Shown here: positions 27,439 to 35,935 of the stretch, piece after piece
How positions within the stretch are numbered: position 1 is the first letter of the stretch
How the letters are laid out: the number at the start of each line of letters is the position of its first letter
DNA from: Shinella sp. SUS2
GTDB taxonomy: Bacteria > Pseudomonadota > Alphaproteobacteria > Rhizobiales > Rhizobiaceae
Length of the DNA: 64,000 nt
NCBI RefSeq assembly: GCF_001262505.1
Contig: NZ_KQ410725.1
Coordinates: forward strand, 248,001 to 312,000
Direction: 5' to 3'
Program-made: the position numbers and the translations under genes
Notes under the pieces: generated by a model
The model's input: the letters and a program-made list of their open reading frames with translations, nothing else
What the model was told of the DNA's origin: nothing
Database searches by the model: none

Positions 27439-27843
27439 GGGAGCATCCTTCCGGGAACGTCATCGCTCCCTACCCCGGTCGCTTGACACCTATGTGACAC
27501 CGCCGCCTGCACCGTGGCGACGGCCGGCATCCTGCGAACACGCCGCATGATGATGGAGCGTTGCCCTGCCCTAACTGACGGACGACCTGCCTATGTTCAG
27601 CGGCACATCCAGGAGAAAAATAGCCAGCTAAGGATTTTCCATCATTGCAGAACACCTTGAACCTGCGCCCTTCGACCACCGGAAGACCTTCCATCGATGG
27701 CACAGCGCGCCGGGCTTGCCGCTGGAGGTCGTGCCGATCGCACCGGAACCGAAAGTCCCTGTTGACGGATGCAAGCAGCGCTGGACGAAGGCCGTCCGAT
27801 CCCGCTTTAACGTCCCGGCACGACATGTAGCGATCGGAAGACG
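27439..27843. other. 405-base intergenic region between the binding-protein and EamA genes
   Basis: Near its left end lies the Pho box (27483-27500). The rest, 27501-27843, has no gene I can support. A plus-strand frame is open from about 27640 into the EamA gene but lacks a normal start codon and a recognisable product. Confidence 0.4.
27483..27500 (-). promoter_or_regulatory. Pho box (PhoB binding site)
   Basis: On the minus strand the sequence reads GTGTCAC-ATAG-GTGTCAA: two 7-base direct repeats with an 11-base period, the layout of the PHO box (CTGTCAT N4 CTGTCAT). It lies 45-62 bases upstream of the binding-protein start, where a PhoB-activated promoter would be. This predicts induction under phosphate starvation. 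Confidence 0.6.
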
Positions 27844-28734
27844 ATGCCAATCCACGAACTTGCAGCACTCGGCGCGGCAACCTGCTGGGCCCTGACGGGA
27901 TTGATCTCGGCAGGCCCCGCCGGGCATCTCGGCGCTCCAGCCTTCAACCGGGCGCGCCAGATCTTCGTCACCGCGCTCCTGGTATGTTACGTCCTCGCCA
28001 CCGGGGTCTGGCGCGACCTGGACATGGCAAGCGCCGGCCCGCTGCTCCTGTCCGGCCTGATCGGCATTTTCATCGGCGATACGCTGCTCTTCGAAACGCT
28101 CAACCGCCTCGGCCCGCGCCGATCCGGCATCCTCTTCGCGCTGAATGCGCCGATTGCCGCGCTGCTCGGGTGGCTGGTTCTCGGCGAGACCCTGTCGCTC
28201 TTCGCAGTGGCCGGCATCCTGCTGACCGCGTCGGGCGTGCTGCTCGCCATCGTCTTCGGCAAGCGCCGGGCGCAGATGCATCAATGGGAAACGATCAAGG
28301 GACCGCTTTCCATCGGCGTGCTGCTCGGTATCGGCGCTGCGACAGGTCAGGCTATCGGCTCCATCCTCGCCCGACCGGTCATGGCGACCGGGATCGATCC
28401 CTTCCTGGCCTCGCTGCTGCGCGTCGGCGTCGCCGCCTTCTGCCTCAGCATCCTGATCCAGCTACCGATTCCCTCCGTCAAGCCGAAGGGACCGCTGACG
28501 CTGAAGGTCGCTGCGCTCACCGCCCTGACCGGCATCCTCGCGCTCGCCATCGGCATGACGCTGCTGCTGTTTGCCCTTTCCGGCGGAAAGGTCGGCATCG
28601 TCTCTACCCTGTCGGCCACCTCGCCGGTGATGATCCTGCCCATGCTTTGGCTGAAGACCGGCGAAAGGCCCGCCGGCGGCGCCTGGGCCGGCGCCCTCCT
28701 GGTGGTCGCCGGCATGGCTCTGATCTTCATGTAG
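27844..28734 (+). CDS. DMT-superfamily (EamA) transporter
   Basis: 296 residues with ten predicted membrane segments arranged as two EamA repeats (residues about 5-140 and 155-296); the second repeat carries LSATSPVMILPMLWLKTGER and the first LNAPIAALLGWLVLGE, the characteristic Pro/Glu motif near the end of each repeat. Such proteins usually export metabolites or amino acids; the substrate here is unknown. It is not obviously in an operon. Confidence 0.85.
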   Translation: MPIHELAALGAATCWALTGLISAGPAGHLGAPAFNRARQIFVTALLVCYVLATGVWRDLDMASAGPLLLSGLIGIFIGDTLLFETLNRLGPRRSGILFALNAPIAALLGWLVLGETLSLFAVAGILLTASGVLLAIVFGKRRAQMHQWETIKGPLSIGVLLGIGAATGQAIGSILARPVMATGIDPFLASLLRVGVAAFCLSILIQLPIPSVKPKGPLTLKVAALTALTGILALAIGMTLLLFALSGGKVGIVSTLSATSPVMILPMLWLKTGERPAGGAWAGALLVVAGMALIFM

Positions 28735-28841
28735 GAGCAGCGTGCGCCGTCGCGGGAACACTTCGGGATGTCACCGCCGATACCGCCAGAGCCGGCCCCG
28801 CTCATCGCCGAAGGCTTCGAGCCAAAAATCCCCGAGCCTGT

Positions 28842-29576
28842 TCATTTCTGCCGAGACGGCACGACGAGCAGTCGCGACCAGGAGAGACCTTCCCCTTCAC
28901 AGGTGATGCGCAGGACCTGCATGGAGCCGGCCCCGACGGGAAGGCTCCATGTTGCGGGATCCGCGAGCGTGCATGCGGAAAGATCGAGCGCTCCGTCATC
29001 GATCAGGTCCACCGCCGCAAGCGGGCCAAGCCGGTCATAGGGCTCCATCGCCGCGGCCAGCTGGTCGGCTGCAATCTCCCACCGCCGGCGCAGTTCCCCG
29101 GCCGTCAGCCCGTAGCGGGTTCCGTCCAGGTAGCGGACATCGATGCCGGCCTGCATGGAATAGGTCATGACATCCGGCGTTTCGTCCCGGGCCGATACGC
29201 CGCCCGCCGGCAGGGCCTTTCGCTCGGACAGAAGGTCGAAGGCATCCCGGCGCTGGGCCAGCGCCTCGTTCCGGATGCTCGGCGTCAGGCCGGATGGATC
29301 GCTCTCATAGTCCGGCACCAGCCGTGTCCTGTAGACCGGCCAAAGTGCCTCCTGCGCCGTAGCCGCATCGATGAGCACGACGAAAACCGTGCTGACGGTC
29401 GCGTTGTAGGATCCGAGATTGTCGCTGACGGTGCGCAGGACGAGAATTTCGCGGGCACCGACCCCAAACACCTCGTCGCGCACCGAGAGCGCGTCCGGCG
29501 GCGTTGCCATCGCCGTTGCGGCGGACCAGGTGAAAACCATCCCCGACACGAAGCCCGCCTTGCCCATCGATGTCAT
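28842..29576 (-). CDS. Secreted hypothetical protein
   Basis: About 244 residues. The N-terminus after MTSMGKAG has a hydrophobic run and an Ala-Thr-Ala-Met-Ala stretch consistent with a signal peptide. The mature part is acidic with VSDNLGSYNATVSTVFVVLI near residue 55 and two cysteines near the C-terminus (SACTLAD and ITCEGEG) that may pair. No family is recognised. ATG 29567 is an alternative start. It is on the same strand as the tautomerase and another secreted hypothetical protein. Confidence 0.6.
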   Translation of the reverse strand: MTSMGKAGFVSGMVFTWSAATAMATPPDALSVRDEVFGVGAREILVLRTVSDNLGSYNATVSTVFVVLIDAATAQEALWPVYRTRLVPDYESDPSGLTPSIRNEALAQRRDAFDLLSERKALPAGGVSARDETPDVMTYSMQAGIDVRYLDGTRYGLTAGELRRRWEIAADQLAAAMEPYDRLGPLAAVDLIDDGALDLSACTLADPATWSLPVGAGSMQVLRITCEGEGLSWSRLLVVPSRQK

Positions 29577-29687
29577 GCCCGGCCTCCTCGCGGTTCGGCT
29601 GCAATCCGTGCCGGCCGGCCTACCTCCCCCGCCTGGCACCGACCGAAGGTAAAAATACGGGGGCCCGCGGAACCGGCACCTGCGGCC

Positions 29688-29921
29688 TCAGTCTTCAGGA
29701 CCGTAGCCCGGCATCCGGTAGATCCTGCCGGGTTGCCTCTGGATATCCGGCACATAGACCTTGGCCATCCATTCCTCGTCCTTGACGTCCTCGATCGCGA
29801 CCGACACGAGGTCCTCGCCGCAACCAAGCGTCGTCGTGACGGCCAGGGTAAGGGCGTCGGAAAGTGCCTTCTTCTGCTCTTCCGTGCGCCCTTCGACCAT
29901 CTTGAGTATCACATGCGGCAT
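29688..29921 (-). CDS. Tautomerase-family protein (4-oxalocrotonate tautomerase-like)
   Basis: 77 residues. The catalytic N-terminal proline follows the initiator Met (M-P-H-V-I-L-K), as in 4-oxalocrotonate tautomerase and PptA. The single beta-alpha-beta unit, with RTEEQKKALSDALTLAV as its helix and VAIEDVKDEEWMAKVYVPDI after it, forms oligomers in this family. The substrate is unknown. It is slightly longer than the 62-residue archetype, like E. coli PptA. Confidence 0.83.
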   Translation of the reverse strand: MPHVILKMVEGRTEEQKKALSDALTLAVTTTLGCGEDLVSVAIEDVKDEEWMAKVYVPDIQRQPGRIYRMPGYGPED

Positions 29922-29964
29922 CGCTGCCTCCCTGTCGCGTTTCGCAGGCCGTGCTTCGCAGTGC

Positions 29965-30789
29965 CTACGGCCATTGTTTTGCCCATTCCTTCAGCTCCGC
30001 TCTTGCCTTCTCCGGCCAGCCCGTCACCGGGGCGGGAAAGACAGCGATCTTTTCGCCGTCCGGCTTCCAGGCCACATAGGCGCGACGGTCGCTCGAGGAG
30101 AGGAAGACCAGCCCCGCCTCGTCAAGGCATGCATGCGGGCGGCACGCAGTGCCGACGAAGTCGTCTCCCTTGAACTCACCGCTTCCCACGCCGCTCATCA
30201 ATTGCTGGAACTGCGAGAAATCCGAGCCGAGCACCATCTTCAGGCTGGCGGCGATCTCGGCATTGGCAAAGGCGTCAGAGGGATGTGCGAAGGTGCGCTC
30301 CCGCAGATTGCCCCAGCCGCGCGTTTCGTCCGGCTGGAAGGCCACCGGCGCAAGCGGCGTCATGCCCCGGTCGGCGGTCCATTGCCAGCGCTCGGTATCC
30401 CGCCCGGGAACGCTCGCCGTCGAGAACAGCAGTGCCGGGCCATCCACCGAATGCGACACGGGCGTGCAGCTGTCGAGGGGACCGTCTATGCGCGGCGCCC
30501 CCTTTTCGGGAAAGGACAGCACGAAGGGGGAACCTTCACAGGCATTGCCCCCGACCGAACTTGTGCCCACGACCACGGCCGTGCCGCCGAAGGCGTAGAC
30601 GTCGTCCAGAAAGATGAGCGCATTGGTGTGCAGTTCCCGACCGTCGACGGTGAGCACCTTCTCGAAATCCCGCTCCTTGATCTCGATCGTGCGGCCCGCG
30701 ATCTTTTCCAGCTCCACCGCGCCGGCGGATGGGGCAAGGCCGGCAAGGCAGCCAATGAGGGAAGCCGTGAGAATCAACCGTCGCGTCAT
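29965..30789 (-). CDS. Periplasmic hypothetical protein
   Basis: About 274 residues from ATG 30789 (MTRRLIL), with a signal peptide cleaved near SAGAVE. The mature part starts ELEKIAGRTIEIKERDFEKV and contains four cysteines (NACEG, DSCTP, GTACRPHACLD), suggesting disulfides; SSSDRRAYVAWKPDGEKIAVF near the end recalls small inhibitor-like or lipoprotein domains of Ivy type (the GTxCxPHxC pattern), but this is a guess. It is 43 bases upstream of the tautomerase gene on the same strand. Confidence 0.62.
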   Translation of the reverse strand: MTRRLILTASLIGCLAGLAPSAGAVELEKIAGRTIEIKERDFEKVLTVDGRELHTNALIFLDDVYAFGGTAVVVGTSSVGGNACEGSPFVLSFPEKGAPRIDGPLDSCTPVSHSVDGPALLFSTASVPGRDTERWQWTADRGMTPLAPVAFQPDETRGWGNLRERTFAHPSDAFANAEIAASLKMVLGSDFSQFQQLMSGVGSGEFKGDDFVGTACRPHACLDEAGLVFLSSSDRRAYVAWKPDGEKIAVFPAPVTGWPEKARAELKEWAKQWP

Positions 30790-30899
30790 GAAAATCTCCT
30801 GCACCGTGCCTGCAGGCTAGCCCGGCGCGGCCGTCTATCGCAACCGGGCAATCCCTTTTCAGGCAGGCAGCAACGGCGGCTGCCGCGAAGACGTCACGC

Positions 30900-31511
30900 C
30901 TAACCAGCGGCCAGATAGGGCATCACCTCCAGCGCGCCGCGATAGATCATGTCGAGCGCGACATAGAGGATGATCGCAAGGCCGACATAGGCGATCCAGC
31001 GGTGCCTGTTGAGCAGATTGGCGATGAAATTGGCCGCGATGCCCATCAGCGCGATCGAGAGCGCAAGGCCGATGATCAGCACGCTCGGATGCTCGCGCGC
31101 GGCGCCGGCGACGGCAAGCACATTGTCGAGCGACATGGAAACGTCGGCAACGACGATCTGCGTGGCGGCCTGAAGGAAGGTCTTTTTCGGCGTGTCCTGC
31201 AGGCTCGCCTCCTCTTCCCCGCCATGGCCGGCATGCAGCTCGCGCCACATCTTCCAGCACACCCAGAGCAGCAGCAGGCCACCTGCGAGCAGGAGGCCGA
31301 TGATCGCAAGCAGATGCACCGCGACCGTCGCAAAGGCGATGCGCAGCACGGTCGCCGCCAGGATGCCGACGAGGATCGCCTTCTTGCGCTGCTCGGCCGG
31401 AAGACCCGCCGCCGCAAGACCGATGACCACCGCATTGTCGCCCGCGAGGACGAGATCGATTGCAATGACCTGCAAGAGCGCCGTCAGTCCGGCCGCTGTC
31501 AGAATTTCCAT
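30900..31511 (-). CDS. TerC-family membrane protein
   Basis: 203 residues with seven predicted membrane segments. The TerC signature acids are visible: LIQVIAIDLVLAGDNAVVIG-type start (seen here as VIAIDLVLAGDNAVVIG, residues about 15-31) and its repeat VVADVSMSLDNVLAVAG (about 118-134). TerC/YjbE/Alx proteins export metals, mainly manganese, or act in metal loading of secreted proteins. The middle cytosolic loop has GHGGEEEAS. I looked for a manganese riboswitch upstream and saw none. Confidence 0.88.
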   Translation of the reverse strand: MEILTAAGLTALLQVIAIDLVLAGDNAVVIGLAAAGLPAEQRKKAILVGILAATVLRIAFATVAVHLLAIIGLLLAGGLLLLWVCWKMWRELHAGHGGEEEASLQDTPKKTFLQAATQIVVADVSMSLDNVLAVAGAAREHPSVLIIGLALSIALMGIAANFIANLLNRHRWIAYVGLAIILYVALDMIYRGALEVMPYLAAG

Positions 31512-31887
31512 GCTCCGTCACCTATTGGTATGCGCCGGCTGACGAACGTCTCGAAGGCACCGGCGATTGATGTGTTGCCCTGCGCGACCGGATCGGGTGC
31601 CCGCCGCGTCCCGCATGCCCATTCATCGCCGAAAGCCGGCGTGAGGTCAAAGTGCCACACCAACAATCCCCCGCCGCTTTTTGCCGCCGTCGGGCGCCGG
31701 CCCTGCGGCTCCCTCATGCGCAAACCGCCAGTTCTCAGGCCGCCGCAATCGCCAAGACGCAGGGTCGACGATCACAGGAAGGAGCCGGCCGAAAAGGGTG
31801 GCCGGAGCATGCGGCATCATCCCGATTGCAGGCGAGCGGTTGCTCGCCTATTGCATCTTCGAGGACGTCTCATCGGGAGGACACCGT
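31512..31887. other. 376-base intergenic region between terC-like and succinate-semialdehyde dehydrogenase genes
   Basis: Divergent gene starts flank this gap. The dehydrogenase frame is open upstream as far as 31681 but the residues there are low-complexity and unlike any dehydrogenase leader. I see no further gene, terminator or clear operator. Confidence 0.4.
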
Positions 31888-33363
31888 TTGGCCCTGTCTC
31901 GCAATCTCATCAGCCGCCTGAAGAACCCGGCATTGTTCGAAGCGATCGGCGATCCCGCCTGGCTCGGCCTTGCCGCCGACAACCCCATCTTCGCGGTCTT
32001 CAATCCCGCCACCGGCGCACATCTGGCCGACATCCCCGACATGGGCGTCGTCGAAGCACGCACGGCGATCGAGCGGGCCGGCGAAGCCCAGACCGAATGG
32101 GCCGCGCGCACCGCGCGCGAGCGGTCCGACACGCTGTGGCGCTGGCACCAGCTGATCGTGCAGCACACGGACGACCTTGCGACGATTCTGACCGCAGAGA
32201 TGGGCAAGCCGTTTGCCGAGGCGAAGTCCGAGGTCTCGCATGCCGCGGCCTATCTGCAATGGTATGCGGAGGAAGCGAACCGGGTCTATGGCGAAACGAT
32301 CCCCGCCCCCTCCCGCGACCGGCGCATGATCGTCATCAAGCAGCCGATCGGCGTCGTCGGCGCCATCACGCCCTGGAACTTTCCTGCCTCGATGGTCGCG
32401 CGAAAGATCTCGCCGGCGCTTGCCGCCGGCTGCACGGTCGTTCTCAAGCCGGCAGAACAGACACCCCTCGTGGCTGGCGCGATGTTCGCGCTGGCGGAAA
32501 AGGCCGGCTTTCCGCCGGGCGTCGTCAACCTGATCTATGCCGCCGAGGGCGACGCCATCGGCCGCGAACTCTGTTCCAATGCGACGGTGCGCAAGATCAG
32601 CTTCACCGGCTCCACGGAAGTGGGACGGCTGCTGATGCGGCAATGCGCCGACCAGGTGAAGAAGCTCAGCCTGGAGCTCGGCGGCAACGCCCCCTTCATC
32701 GTCTTCGACGACGCGGATGTCGATGCTGCCGTCGACGGAGCCATCCAGGCGAAGTTCCGCAATGCCGGCCAGACCTGCGTTTCCGCGAACCGGCTCTATG
32801 TGCAGGCCGGCGTGCACGACGAATTCGCACGGAAATTCACCGAGCGGGTGCGCACGCTCTCCGTCGGCGACGGTTTCGACCCCGATGTCGCGATCGGCCC
32901 GCTGATCGACACCCGGGCGCTCTCCAAGATCGAGGCCCATGTCGCCGATGCGGTCGACCGTGGCGGCAGCATCCATTGCGGCGGGAAACGCATCGAGGGC
33001 GCCGGCACCTTTTTTGCACCGACCGTGCTCACCGGCATCTCGCGCGACATGCGCATCGCACAGGAGGAGACCTTCGGCCCGCTCGCCCCGATCATCCGCT
33101 TCACGGATGCCGATGCGGTGGTGCGCGAGGCGAACGACACGATCTACGGCCTCGCCGCCTATTTCTACGCCTCCAATCTCAGCCGCGTCTGGCGGGTGGC
33201 GGAGGCCCTGGAATACGGCATGGTCGGCATCAACACTGGCCGCATGTCCTCGGAAGCCGCCCCCTTCGGCGGTGTCAAGCAGTCCGGCATGGGACGGGAG
33301 GGCTCCCGCCATGGCCTGGAGGACTATCTGGAGATGAAATATCTCTGCATGGGCGGCATCTGA
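31888..33363 (+). CDS. gabD: NAD(P)-dependent succinate-semialdehyde dehydrogenase
   Basis: 491 residues from a TTG start at 31888, six bases after CGGGAGGA; this fits the 480-490 residues usual for GabD and no ATG is available. Family features are TPWNFPASMVARKISPALAA near residue 160, KPAEQTPL, FTGSTEVG, the catalytic Glu in LELGGNAPF (about residue 262) and catalytic Cys in NAGQTCVSAN (about 296). It oxidises succinate semialdehyde from GABA or polyamine breakdown to succinate. It fits the amine-catabolic genes that follow, although a hairpin at 33370 separates them. Confidence 0.88.
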   Translation: MALSRNLISRLKNPALFEAIGDPAWLGLAADNPIFAVFNPATGAHLADIPDMGVVEARTAIERAGEAQTEWAARTARERSDTLWRWHQLIVQHTDDLATILTAEMGKPFAEAKSEVSHAAAYLQWYAEEANRVYGETIPAPSRDRRMIVIKQPIGVVGAITPWNFPASMVARKISPALAAGCTVVLKPAEQTPLVAGAMFALAEKAGFPPGVVNLIYAAEGDAIGRELCSNATVRKISFTGSTEVGRLLMRQCADQVKKLSLELGGNAPFIVFDDADVDAAVDGAIQAKFRNAGQTCVSANRLYVQAGVHDEFARKFTERVRTLSVGDGFDPDVAIGPLIDTRALSKIEAHVADAVDRGGSIHCGGKRIEGAGTFFAPTVLTGISRDMRIAQEETFGPLAPIIRFTDADAVVREANDTIYGLAAYFYASNLSRVWRVAEALEYGMVGINTGRMSSEAAPFGGVKQSGMGREGSRHGLEDYLEMKYLCMGGI

Positions 33364-33369
33364 CGGCAA

Positions 33370-33391
33370 GCCCCGGCGAACCCGCCGGGGC
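33370..33391 (+). terminator. Hairpin after gabD
   Basis: A perfect 9-bp stem GCCCCGGCG / CGCCGGGGC with AACC loop, 6 bases past the stop. No T-run follows, so termination may be partial. Confidence 0.5.
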
Positions 33392-33569
33392 CGCTCATCC
33401 CTTCCCGATCCACCGGCATGCCCTGCGCGCGCGCAGAATTCGGCCAGCTTAGCGGCCGCCTAATCAGCGCTGAATCAAACGCTCATGTCGGCGCTTTCCG
33501 CCTTCCACTACACATCGACCCCGATACAGCAGCAGGGGCCGGTGCTCCGGAAACGGGAAGGAAAGCGGC

Positions 33570-34817
33570 ATGGCAGTGGAAAAAGTGGATACGCTCGTCA
33601 TCGGTGCCGGTCAGGCGGGCGTTGCGATGAGCGAGCACCTCGGCAGACGCGGCCTTGCCCATCTCGTTCTCGAAAAAGCCCGTATCGCCGAAAGCTGGCG
33701 CACCGCCCGCTGGGACAGCCTCGTTGCCAACGGCCCGGCCTGGCACGACCGCTTCCCCGGCCTGACTTTTCCCGGCCTCGAGGACGACGCCTTCGCCCCC
33801 AAGGAGCAGGTGGCCGACTACTTCGTCACCTATTCGGAGAAGATCAAGGCGCCGATCCGCTGCGGCGTCGAGGTCAGGTCCGTGCGCAAGGAGGGAGACA
33901 TCTTCCGCGTCGAGACCTCCGACGGCGTGATCGAGGCGAAAAACGTCGTCTCCGCAACGGGTGCCTTCCAGCGCCCGGTCATGCCCGCCCTGGTGCCGGC
34001 GCAACAGGGCCTCACGCAGATCCATTCCAACACCTACCGCAATCCGGGTCAGCTGCCCGAGGGCGCAGTGCTGGTGATCGGAGCCGGCTCTTCCGGCACG
34101 CAGATCGCCGATGAGCTGCTGCGGGCCGGCCGACGCGTCTATCTTTCCATCGGCCCGCACGACCGGCCGCCGCGGCGCTACCGCGGCAAGGATTTCTGCT
34201 GGTGGCTCGGCGTGCTCGGCATCTGGGACCTCAAGGTGCCCGCGCCGAACACCGAGCACGTCACCATCGCCGTCAGCGGTGCCTATGGCGGCAACACCGT
34301 CGATTTCCGTCGCCTCGGCAATCGAGGCATGACCCTGCTCGGCCGGGCCGAAAGCTTTTCCGGCGGCGTGCTGCATGTCGCCCCAGACCTTGCCGACAAT
34401 ATTGCACGGGGTGATGCCAACCACCTCTCCCTGCTCGATCGCGCCGACGCCTATGCCGCCGAAAACCATCTCGACCTGCCGGAGGATCCCGAAGCGCGCC
34501 ATCGTGAGACGGATCCGGCCTGCCTGACCGATCCGATCCTCGCGCTCGACCTCAAGGAAGCCGGGATCAGCACCATCATCTGGGCGACGGGTTATGCGGT
34601 CGATTACGGCTGGCTGAAGCTCGACGCCCTCGACGAAAAGGGCCGCCCCGTCCACGACCGCGGCGTCTCCAGGGTGCCGGGCCTCTTCTTCGTCGGCCTG
34701 CCGTGGCTCTCTCGCCGCGCCTCCTCCTTCATCTGGGGCTGCTGGCACGATGCGGATTACCTTGCCGGCTACATCGCCGAGCACCGCGGTACGGAGCGGA
34801 TCGCCGCGGCCTCCTGA
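33570..34817 (+). CDS. Flavin-containing monooxygenase-like oxidoreductase
   Basis: 415 residues. The FAD-binding motif is VIGAGQAGVAMSEHLG at residues 10-25, and a second GxGxxG in VLVIGAGSSGTQIADELL near residue 168 binds NADPH. IHSNTYRNP near 150 and IIWATGYAVDYGWLKLD near 335 (the ATG motif) fit the CzcO/FMO-like class. Such enzymes N- or S-oxygenate amines and sulfides or make Baeyer-Villiger esters; the substrate is unknown. It is upstream of a LysR and a PuuC-type dehydrogenase and may act on the same amine compound. Confidence 0.83.
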   Translation: MAVEKVDTLVIGAGQAGVAMSEHLGRRGLAHLVLEKARIAESWRTARWDSLVANGPAWHDRFPGLTFPGLEDDAFAPKEQVADYFVTYSEKIKAPIRCGVEVRSVRKEGDIFRVETSDGVIEAKNVVSATGAFQRPVMPALVPAQQGLTQIHSNTYRNPGQLPEGAVLVIGAGSSGTQIADELLRAGRRVYLSIGPHDRPPRRYRGKDFCWWLGVLGIWDLKVPAPNTEHVTIAVSGAYGGNTVDFRRLGNRGMTLLGRAESFSGGVLHVAPDLADNIARGDANHLSLLDRADAYAAENHLDLPEDPEARHRETDPACLTDPILALDLKEAGISTIIWATGYAVDYGWLKLDALDEKGRPVHDRGVSRVPGLFFVGLPWLSRRASSFIWGCWHDADYLAGYIAEHRGTERIAAAS

Positions 34818-34975
34818 AATCCGACGGCGCCAAAAGCCCGCAAGGAGGAAGCGAGCATGCCATGAACCGACATTCCGCCCCCGAAGACGAGCCCGTCATT
34901 CACAATCCCGAGGAGCGTGCCCTTTCCGCGCGTGCGAATCTGTTCCTTAATTGGCGCCTCAACAGGGGAACAGAC

Positions 34976-35935
34976 ATGGTGTTGCGCTTCACGCTCCGGC
35001 AACTGGAATATCTCGTCGCGGTCGGGGAATTCGGCTCGGTCACCGAGGCGGCCGAACGGGTCAACGTCTCGGCCCCATCCGTCTCGGCCGCGATCTCGCA
35101 GCTCGAGAAGGAATTCGGCATCAACCTCTTCGTGCGCCGTCACGCGCATGGCTTGTCGTTGACCCAGGCCGGCCACAGCTTCGTCGCGCAGGCACGGCAG
35201 ATCCTCTCAGAGGCCGCAAAGCTCAACGCCCTTTCCAACGAACTGACGGGCCAGGTGCGCGGGCCGCTGCATGTCGCCTGCCTCGTCACCTTTGCGCAGG
35301 CCGTCATCCCCTCGCTGCGCCGCGCCTTTTCCGACGCCTATCCCGACGTCGATTTCTTCCAGTACGAGCGCGACCAGGCGCGCATTCTCGAAGGCTTGCG
35401 CATGGCGCGCTTCGACATCGCACTCAGCTACGACCTCGACATTCCCGCCGACGTGACCTTCCACGAGCTTGCGGTCCTGCCGCCCTATGCGGTGCTGCAC
35501 GAGGATCATCCGCTGGCCGGCCGCAGCGGTGTCACGGTGGAGGATCTTGCGTCCCATCCGATGATCCTGCTCGACCTGCCGCACAGCTCGGCCTACTTCC
35601 TGTCGCTCTTCCGCGAGGCCGGCCTCACACCGCATATCGCCGAGCGCACACGCGACATGTCCGTGATGCGCGCCATGGTCGCCAACCGCTTCGGCTATTC
35701 CATCGCCAATATCCGGCCAGTCTCCACCTATGCGCTGGATGGCGGCCGGCTGACTTTCGTACCGCTGACGGGAAACCTGCGTCCGATGCGCATGGGCATC
35801 CTGTCGATGGCCGGTTCGACCCCGGCACTCACCGTCCGGCGCTTCATCGATTTCTGCGGCGAGACGATCCGCGGCATGGGCATGGACCTGCCGGTTTGCG
35901 CCGATGCCGCCCAGCAAGAGAAAGGCAATTCATGA
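34976..35935 (+). CDS. LysR-family transcriptional regulator
   Basis: 319 residues: helix-turn-helix (LRQLEYLVAVGEFGSVTEAA, then SAAISQLEKEFGINLF) and effector domain. The start is ATG 34976, with CAGGGGAACAG upstream; an upstream ATG at 34862 is in frame but would add a non-family extension. The stop overlaps the next ATG by 4 bases (ATGA), so it is co-translated with the aldehyde dehydrogenase. It most likely controls the FMO/dehydrogenase unit or the downstream transporter operon (inference). Confidence 0.88.
   Translation: MVLRFTLRQLEYLVAVGEFGSVTEAAERVNVSAPSVSAAISQLEKEFGINLFVRRHAHGLSLTQAGHSFVAQARQILSEAAKLNALSNELTGQVRGPLHVACLVTFAQAVIPSLRRAFSDAYPDVDFFQYERDQARILEGLRMARFDIALSYDLDIPADVTFHELAVLPPYAVLHEDHPLAGRSGVTVEDLASHPMILLDLPHSSAYFLSLFREAGLTPHIAERTRDMSVMRAMVANRFGYSIANIRPVSTYALDGGRLTFVPLTGNLRPMRMGILSMAGSTPALTVRRFIDFCGETIRGMGMDLPVCADAAQQEKGNS

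Noticed and set aside
27640-27890. Plus-strand frame upstream of and overlapping the EamA gene, with a protein-like look
   Set aside because: No standard start codon or ribosome site, no recognised family, and it overlaps the EamA start out of frame; could be a gene remnant but cannot be supported.
31512-31700. Possible manganese (yybP-ykoY) riboswitch upstream of the TerC gene
   Set aside because: I could not find the conserved core of that riboswitch on the minus strand.
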